Positions 60,212-64,000 of a stretch of DNA of 64,000 nucleotides are shown here, in pieces. The DNA is taken from contig JALGZK010000014.1 of NCBI GenBank assembly GCA_025774935.1, forward strand, positions 1 through 64,000, given 5' to 3'. The position numbers and the translations under genes were made by a program. This DNA comes from a bacterium. Its GTDB lineage: Bacteria; Joyebacterota; Joyebacteria; Joyebacterales; Joyebacteraceae. How positions within the stretch are numbered: position 1 is the stretch's first letter; each line of letters opens with the position of its first letter. The notes beneath the pieces were generated by a model. It ran no database searches. It saw only the letters and a list, made by a program, of their open reading frames with translations, and was not told where the DNA came from.

Positions 60212-61145
60212 TCTCTCTCACCACCGGAGTGGAGCGCCCGGGCGTGTGGCCGCGCCTCACGAGGAAGCTCCGCCACGCGCGCTCGAGCCTCAGGCGCGGG
60301 TTGGTGATCTCGTCGAACCCGGAGTTCAGCATCGTGAGGCCGAACCCGACCAGGGCAACGGCGATGCCGGTCGGCGCGAACGTCCACCACGCGCCCGTCA
60401 GGAGGGCCGAGTCGTTCTGCGCCCAGTAGAGGTTCGTTCCCCACGTGACGGCCGACACGTCGCCCAACCCCAGGAACTCGAGCCCGACCTGCGCGCCGAT
60501 CGCGTAGACAGTCCCGCCGATCACCTGGGAGACGAGGAGGGACGTCATGTTGGGCAGTATCTCGCTCGTGATGATCCGCCAGTTCGACTCGCCGGCCACG
60601 ACGGCCGCGGCGACGAAGTCGCGGTTCCGGTGCGCGAGGGTCTGGGCCCTGAGGACCCGGGCGTTCCACGCCCACCCCGCAATCACGAGCACGAACGCGA
60701 GCGTCAGGGGACCCGACGGAAGGTAGGCAGCGATGACGATGGCGAGCGGCAACCCCGGGATGACGAGAAAGACGTTGAAGAGGAGCGAGAGGAACGCGTC
60801 AACGCGGCCGCCGAAGTAGCCCGCGGTGACGCCGATGAGTGCCCCCACGAACACGACGGTCAGGCCGACGCTCACGCCGATCAGGAGTGACGTTCTCGTG
60901 CCGACGACCAGCTGGGCGAGGACGTCCTGGCCCTGCCCCGTCGTGCCGAGCCAGTGCTCGGCGGAGGGCGGCTGCATCGGGATGCCGACGAGCTCGGTCG
61001 GGTCCCCGACGAGGAGCGGTCCGAACACAGCCAGGAGCACGAAGAACGCGATCACGCCGGCGCCGAACGCGGCGCGCTTGTCGTGCCTGACGGCGTCGAC
61101 CCACGCCGCGAGTCCCGTTCCTGCTGCCGCTCTCTTCCGGCTCAC
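60204..61145 (-). CDS. ABC importer permease (OppC/DppC type)
   Basis: 313 residues from the GTG at 61145 (GGGGGA 8 nt upstream). An N-terminal membrane helix (FGAGVIAFFVLLAVFGPLL) is followed by HWLGTTGQGQDVLAQLVVGTRTSL, the conserved OppC block, then five helices. The EAA loop is AAAVVAGESNWRIITSEILPNM, which contacts the ATPases. It forms the membrane channel with the product of 61159-62142. The end overlaps the start of the ATPase gene by 8 nt. Part of the sugar/peptide importer operon. Confidence 0.92.
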   Translation of the reverse strand: MSRKRAAAGTGLAAWVDAVRHDKRAAFGAGVIAFFVLLAVFGPLLVGDPTELVGIPMQPPSAEHWLGTTGQGQDVLAQLVVGTRTSLLIGVSVGLTVVFVGALIGVTAGYFGGRVDAFLSLLFNVFLVIPGLPLAIVIAAYLPSGPLTLAFVLVIAGWAWNARVLRAQTLAHRNRDFVAAAVVAGESNWRIITSEILPNMTSLLVSQVIGGTVYAIGAQVGLEFLGLGDVSAVTWGTNLYWAQNDSALLTGAWWTFAPTGIAVALVGFGLTMLNSGFDEITNPRLRLERAWRSFLVRRGHTPGRSTPVVRENA

Positions 61146-61158
61146 CGTCCATCCCCCC

Positions 61159-62142
61159 TCACGACACCGAGTCCCTGATGCGCGGGTCGAGCCACATCGA
61201 CAGGATGTCGACGATGAAGTTCGCCCCCAGGACCGCCAGCGTGATCACCAGGAAGATGCCCTGCATGAGCGGGTAGTCCTGGCTTCTCACCGCCTGGACG
61301 AGGATGTAGCCCTGGCCTGGATAGGAGAACACGATCTCCGTGAGGAGCGACCCGCCCAGCACGAACCCGAGCGCCATGCCGAAACCGGTCACGCTAGGGA
61401 GAAGGGCGTTCCTCGCGGCGTACCTCATGGCGACCTTCCGCGGGGAGAGCCCCTTGGCCCGGGCGAGGTTCACGTAGTCCCTCCCGAGCACCGACACCAT
61501 CGTGTTCCGCATGGTCAGGAGCCAGCCCCCGAGGGTGGCGATCACGACGGTCCCGACCGGGAGCACGGCGTGCCTCGCCACGTCGGCTATGAAGGCCACG
61601 TTGAATCCCGGCGTCACGTAGTCGCTGTACGCGTGGCCGAGCGGGAACCAGCCCAGCCTGAACCCGAAGACGTAGAGCGCGACCATCGCGAGCCAGAAGT
61701 ACGGGAACGACCCGATGAGCGCCGCCGCCGGAGGCACGAAGGTGTCGACGCGGCCGAACCGCCACCACGCCGCGGCGACACCGAGGAGCGTGCCGATGGT
61801 GAAGCTCACGATGAGCGACGTCCCCGCGAGGAAGATGGTCCACACGAGCCCCTGCCCGATCACCTCGAGCACGGGCGCCGGGAAGTACGCGACCGAGATC
61901 CCGAGGTCGCCCTTGAGCACGTGTCCCAGGTATGTCCCGTACTGCACGATGAGCGGCGCGTCGGTCAGGCCGAACGTCTCCCGGAGCGCGTCCAGCGCCT
62001 CCGGCCCGAGCATGCCCCGGAACCTGGCGAAGAGCGCCGTCGCCGGGTCGCCCGGCATCAGGCGCGGGAGAAAGAAGTTCAACGTGACCGCGACCCACGC
62101 CGCGAGCAGGTAGAACCCCAGTCTCTTGAGGAGGTATCGCAC
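61159..62142 (-). CDS. ABC importer permease (OppB/DppB type)
   Basis: 327 residues from the GTG at 62142. RYLLKRLGFYLLAAWVAVTLNFFLPRLMPGDP is the typical OppB start, ending in the PGDP motif. Six helices follow, with the EAA loop GRDYVNLARAKGLSPRKVAMRYAARNALLP. With the OppC-like protein it forms the translocation path. Gap of 13 nt to the OppC gene and 12 nt from the SDR gene, so all lie in one operon. Confidence 0.92.
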   Translation of the reverse strand: MRYLLKRLGFYLLAAWVAVTLNFFLPRLMPGDPATALFARFRGMLGPEALDALRETFGLTDAPLIVQYGTYLGHVLKGDLGISVAYFPAPVLEVIGQGLVWTIFLAGTSLIVSFTIGTLLGVAAAWWRFGRVDTFVPPAAALIGSFPYFWLAMVALYVFGFRLGWFPLGHAYSDYVTPGFNVAFIADVARHAVLPVGTVVIATLGGWLLTMRNTMVSVLGRDYVNLARAKGLSPRKVAMRYAARNALLPSVTGFGMALGFVLGGSLLTEIVFSYPGQGYILVQAVRSQDYPLMQGIFLVITLAVLGANFIVDILSMWLDPRIRDSVS

Positions 62143-62154
62143 GGTCCTCTCCTG

Positions 62155-62868
62155 CTACTCAGACCACTCGTACTCCTGCGCGAAGAACCGCTTCCCGTTC
62201 GGCCCGAAGTCCGGGAGGAGCGCCGGGACGAGCGCGCCCGGGACCACCGTCGTGACGTCGTGGTCGGCGTTCGGGCCGCCCATGTCGGTCCTGAGCCACC
62301 CCGGATCGAGCGTGCTCACGAGGACGTTCGTTCCGCTGAGCCCGGCCGCGAGGTCCTGCGTGTACTTGTCGACGGCGGCCTTGCTGACGCTGTACGGCGC
62401 GAGGCTCGGCAGGTCCCTGATGCCGGAGCTCACGTTGATGATGCGCCCGTAGCCCTTGCTCAGCATCCCCGGCGCGAACGCGTTCGTGAGCGCGACGAGC
62501 GCGTGGACGTTCACGTCGAACGCCTCCTGCCACGTCCTCCGTTCGATCTCCCAGACGGACTGCCACGTGTTCTGCACGGCCGCGTTGTTATAGAGGATGT
62601 CGACGTGGCCGGGGTGTCTCGTCACGCCCTCGACGACCGCGCGCACGCCCGCCGCCGTGCCGAGGTCGCCCGCCACGACCGTGGTCTCGACGTCATACTC
62701 CGAGAGGAGCTCGAGCGTTCGCCTCGCGTTCTCGCGCTTCCTCGCGTGGAGCACCACGTTGCAGTCGAACTCAGCGAGGCCTTGGGCGATCTCTCGACCG
62801 ATGCCGCGGCTCGAGCCCGTCACCAGCGCCCATCTGCCCGCGAGCGACGTCGCGCTCTTCCTGCCCAT
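62155..62868 (-). CDS. SDR-family oxidoreductase
   Basis: 237 residues from the ATG at 62868, which has GGAGG at good spacing; the ATG two codons upstream directly abuts it. ALVTGSSRGIGREIA is the Rossmann dinucleotide loop (TGxxxGIG), LYNNAAVQ the NNAG-like motif, IINVSSGI the active-site Ser region and YSVSKAAVDKY the YxxxK motif. LHARKREN after strand 2 has basic residues that favour NADP. It probably reduces or oxidises a sugar or small alcohol in the cytosol. It lies between the substrate-binding protein and the permease genes, where Opp/Dpp operons normally have none, so it may act on the imported substrate. Confidence 0.9.
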   Translation of the reverse strand: MGRKSATSLAGRWALVTGSSRGIGREIAQGLAEFDCNVVLHARKRENARRTLELLSEYDVETTVVAGDLGTAAGVRAVVEGVTRHPGHVDILYNNAAVQNTWQSVWEIERRTWQEAFDVNVHALVALTNAFAPGMLSKGYGRIINVSSGIRDLPSLAPYSVSKAAVDKYTQDLAAGLSGTNVLVSTLDPGWLRTDMGGPNADHDVTTVVPGALVPALLPDFGPNGKRFFAQEYEWSE

Positions 62869-62931
62869 CCACATCCTCCGTGCGTCCCACCCGTCCGCGG
62901 CGCCACGTGCGCGGCGCCCCGTCCGCCCCGG

Positions 62932-64000
62932 CTACCGCGCCTCGGTCACGCCCCGGGGTCTGAGCGTCGTGAGCACGAGCAGGACCTCTCCCCGATCGAA
63001 CTTGTTCGGCGAGGGATCCGCGTACGGGTTCTCGGCCGTCGGGAACCCCTCGAACCGTCCCGTGTTGAACTCGGCCCACGAGGGGTTCGGATAGAGCGGG
63101 ATCGCCGGGGCCTCCGCCACGAAGATCCGCTGGAGCCGGGCGGCGAGCCACCGCTGTGCCTCCGGATCCGGCTCGCCCTCGAAAGCCGTGAGGACGCTGT
63201 CGGCCGCGGCGCTCCCGAAGCGGTGCCAGTTCCCCGGCGCGATCTCGCCTACGGGCTCGACCGTCTCCGAGGCCATGAGCCACCGGTAGAACGTGTAAGG
63301 CGTCGGTCCCTCGTAGGACCAGCCGAGACTCAGATCGAAGTCGCCCTCCTGGACGCGCTGGAACCACGCCCCGAAGTCGTAGGTGCGTACGGACGCCCTC
63401 ACGCCTATGTCTGCGAACCCGCGCGAGATGACCTGCGCGGCCCTCACCCAGTCGGACCATCCGGAGACCGTCAGGATCTCGAACGTCAGCGGTTCGCCAT
63501 TCGCGTCGACGCGGAACCCCTCGTCGCCCCAGTCGTAGCCCGCCTCGTCGAGAAGCGCGTTCGCCCGCTGGACATCATAGCCCACCCAGTCCCCCGCGGC
63601 GAGGGCCTCCGGGTCCTTCCACGACAGGAACGCGTCGGAGAGCGCGGTCGCGTCGGCCGGTCGGGAGTACCGGTAGAGAGCGACGTCGATCAGAAGCTCG
63701 CGGTCGACCGCGAGGCTGAACGCCTTCCGGGCCCTCACGTCATCGAACGGCGCGCGTGTCGTGTTGGCGTACAGGAAGATGGTGCTGCCCGTCAGCGGAA
63801 ACCAGTACTCGTGCGTCTCGGGCGAGCGCGCGACGAAGACACGGTCGATCGCGGGCACGAAGTTCCCGGCCCAGTCCACCTCATCGAACACGAGCGCCAG
63901 GTTCGCGCGGTCGTTCGACGGGAGCGCCGGGAAGCGGAGCGCCTCGACAGCAGGTCTCCCCTCCTGCCAGTAGTGGGGGTTCCGGCCGAGCTCGTACACC
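62932..64000 (-). CDS. ABC importer substrate-binding protein, family 5 (C-terminal part; cut by window edge)
   Basis: 355 residues to the window edge; the N-terminus with its signal lies outside. YELGRNPHYWQEGRPAVEAL is the typical SBP_bac_5 strand that follows the first lobe, STIFLYANTTRAPFDDVRARKAFSLAVDRELL the conserved central helix, and FDLSLGWSYEGPTPYTFYRWL the binding-pocket region. In this family the ligand may be a peptide, nickel, or oligosaccharides such as cellobiose. The neighbouring GH1, GH16-like and GH-A genes favour a beta-linked oligosaccharide. It heads the minus-strand operon with the SDR, both permeases and the OppD-type ATPase. Confidence 0.9.
   Translation of the reverse strand, partial: VYELGRNPHYWQEGRPAVEALRFPALPSNDRANLALVFDEVDWAGNFVPAIDRVFVARSPETHEYWFPLTGSTIFLYANTTRAPFDDVRARKAFSLAVDRELLIDVALYRYSRPADATALSDAFLSWKDPEALAAGDWVGYDVQRANALLDEAGYDWGDEGFRVDANGEPLTFEILTVSGWSDWVRAAQVISRGFADIGVRASVRTYDFGAWFQRVQEGDFDLSLGWSYEGPTPYTFYRWLMASETVEPVGEIAPGNWHRFGSAAADSVLTAFEGEPDPEAQRWLAARLQRIFVAEAPAIPLYPNPSWAEFNTGRFEGFPTAENPYADPSPNKFDRGEVLLVLTTLRPRGVTEAR

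Noticed and set aside
1-64000. CRISPR array, tRNA or rRNA genes, insertion sequences
   Set aside because: I looked for regularly spaced short repeats, cloverleaf-like sequences and transposase motifs and saw none. The only regular repeats are the coding ones in the GIN and OppD-like genes.

Overview
The window looks like a chromosomal piece of an uncultured, high-GC, Gram-negative bacterium of the FCB group, plausibly near Candidatus Eisenbacteria or Krumholzibacteriota. The evidence is the GC-rich sequence, lipoprotein and outer-membrane beta-barrel genes, and several secreted proteins ending in an NPFNP-type FlgD-like C-terminal domain. Placement is inference, because no rRNA, tRNA or marker gene is present. 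I recognise 46 genes, two of them cut by the window edges. Most long ORFs in the track are high-GC shadows. No CRISPR array, insertion sequence or prophage was seen.

Left part (1-11.3 kb): a cut secreted protein with a strong upstream promoter; a minus-strand five-gene operon (two membrane or periplasmic alkaline-phosphatase-superfamily enzymes, a small ribbon-helix-helix-like protein, a membrane protein and a PHP phosphoesterase); and a plus-strand pair, a glycyl-radical activase and a HypD-like trans-4-hydroxyproline dehydratase.

11.3-30.5 kb: a long minus-strand operon starts with a SatD-like regulator and a small membrane protein. It continues with a heterodimeric ABC exporter and a series of small enzymes (acetyltransferase, alpha/beta hydrolase, CbiX-like, methyltransferase, HAD phosphatase). 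Next to it lies the most unusual gene of the window (20879-23566): an M50-like membrane metalloprotease domain fused to an enolase whose two domains are in swapped order (barrel first, cap second) with the catalytic residues retained. A further minus-strand operon carries a kinase-like protein, an S41 peptidase with TPRs, an ICMT-like methyltransferase, a zinc-finger/SpoIIE phosphatase fusion, an octaheme HAO-like cytochrome c and a GIN-domain lipoprotein.

30.5-46 kb: an ABC-2 permease/M1 aminopeptidase fusion with its ATPase; a large secreted protein of repeated Ig-like domains behind a structured leader; a small lipoprotein; an outer-membrane barrel protein; a class-C serine hydrolase; two tandem beta-propeller paralogues that kept duplicated promoters; a third alkaline-phosphatase-superfamily enzyme; and an RRM RNA-binding protein.

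46-64 kb: a probable beta-glucan utilisation locus. It has a secreted GH16-like protein, a very large intracellular carbohydrate-active-like protein, a secreted carbohydrate-binding protein, a GH1 beta-glucosidase, a clan GH-A glycosidase fused to an outer-membrane barrel, and a complete Opp/Dpp-type importer split over two convergent operons. The GH16-like gene and the importer/GH1 operon share the same palindromic operator (GTTCGnnAACCGAAC core) directly after their -10 boxes, which suggests one sugar-responsive repressor controls both.
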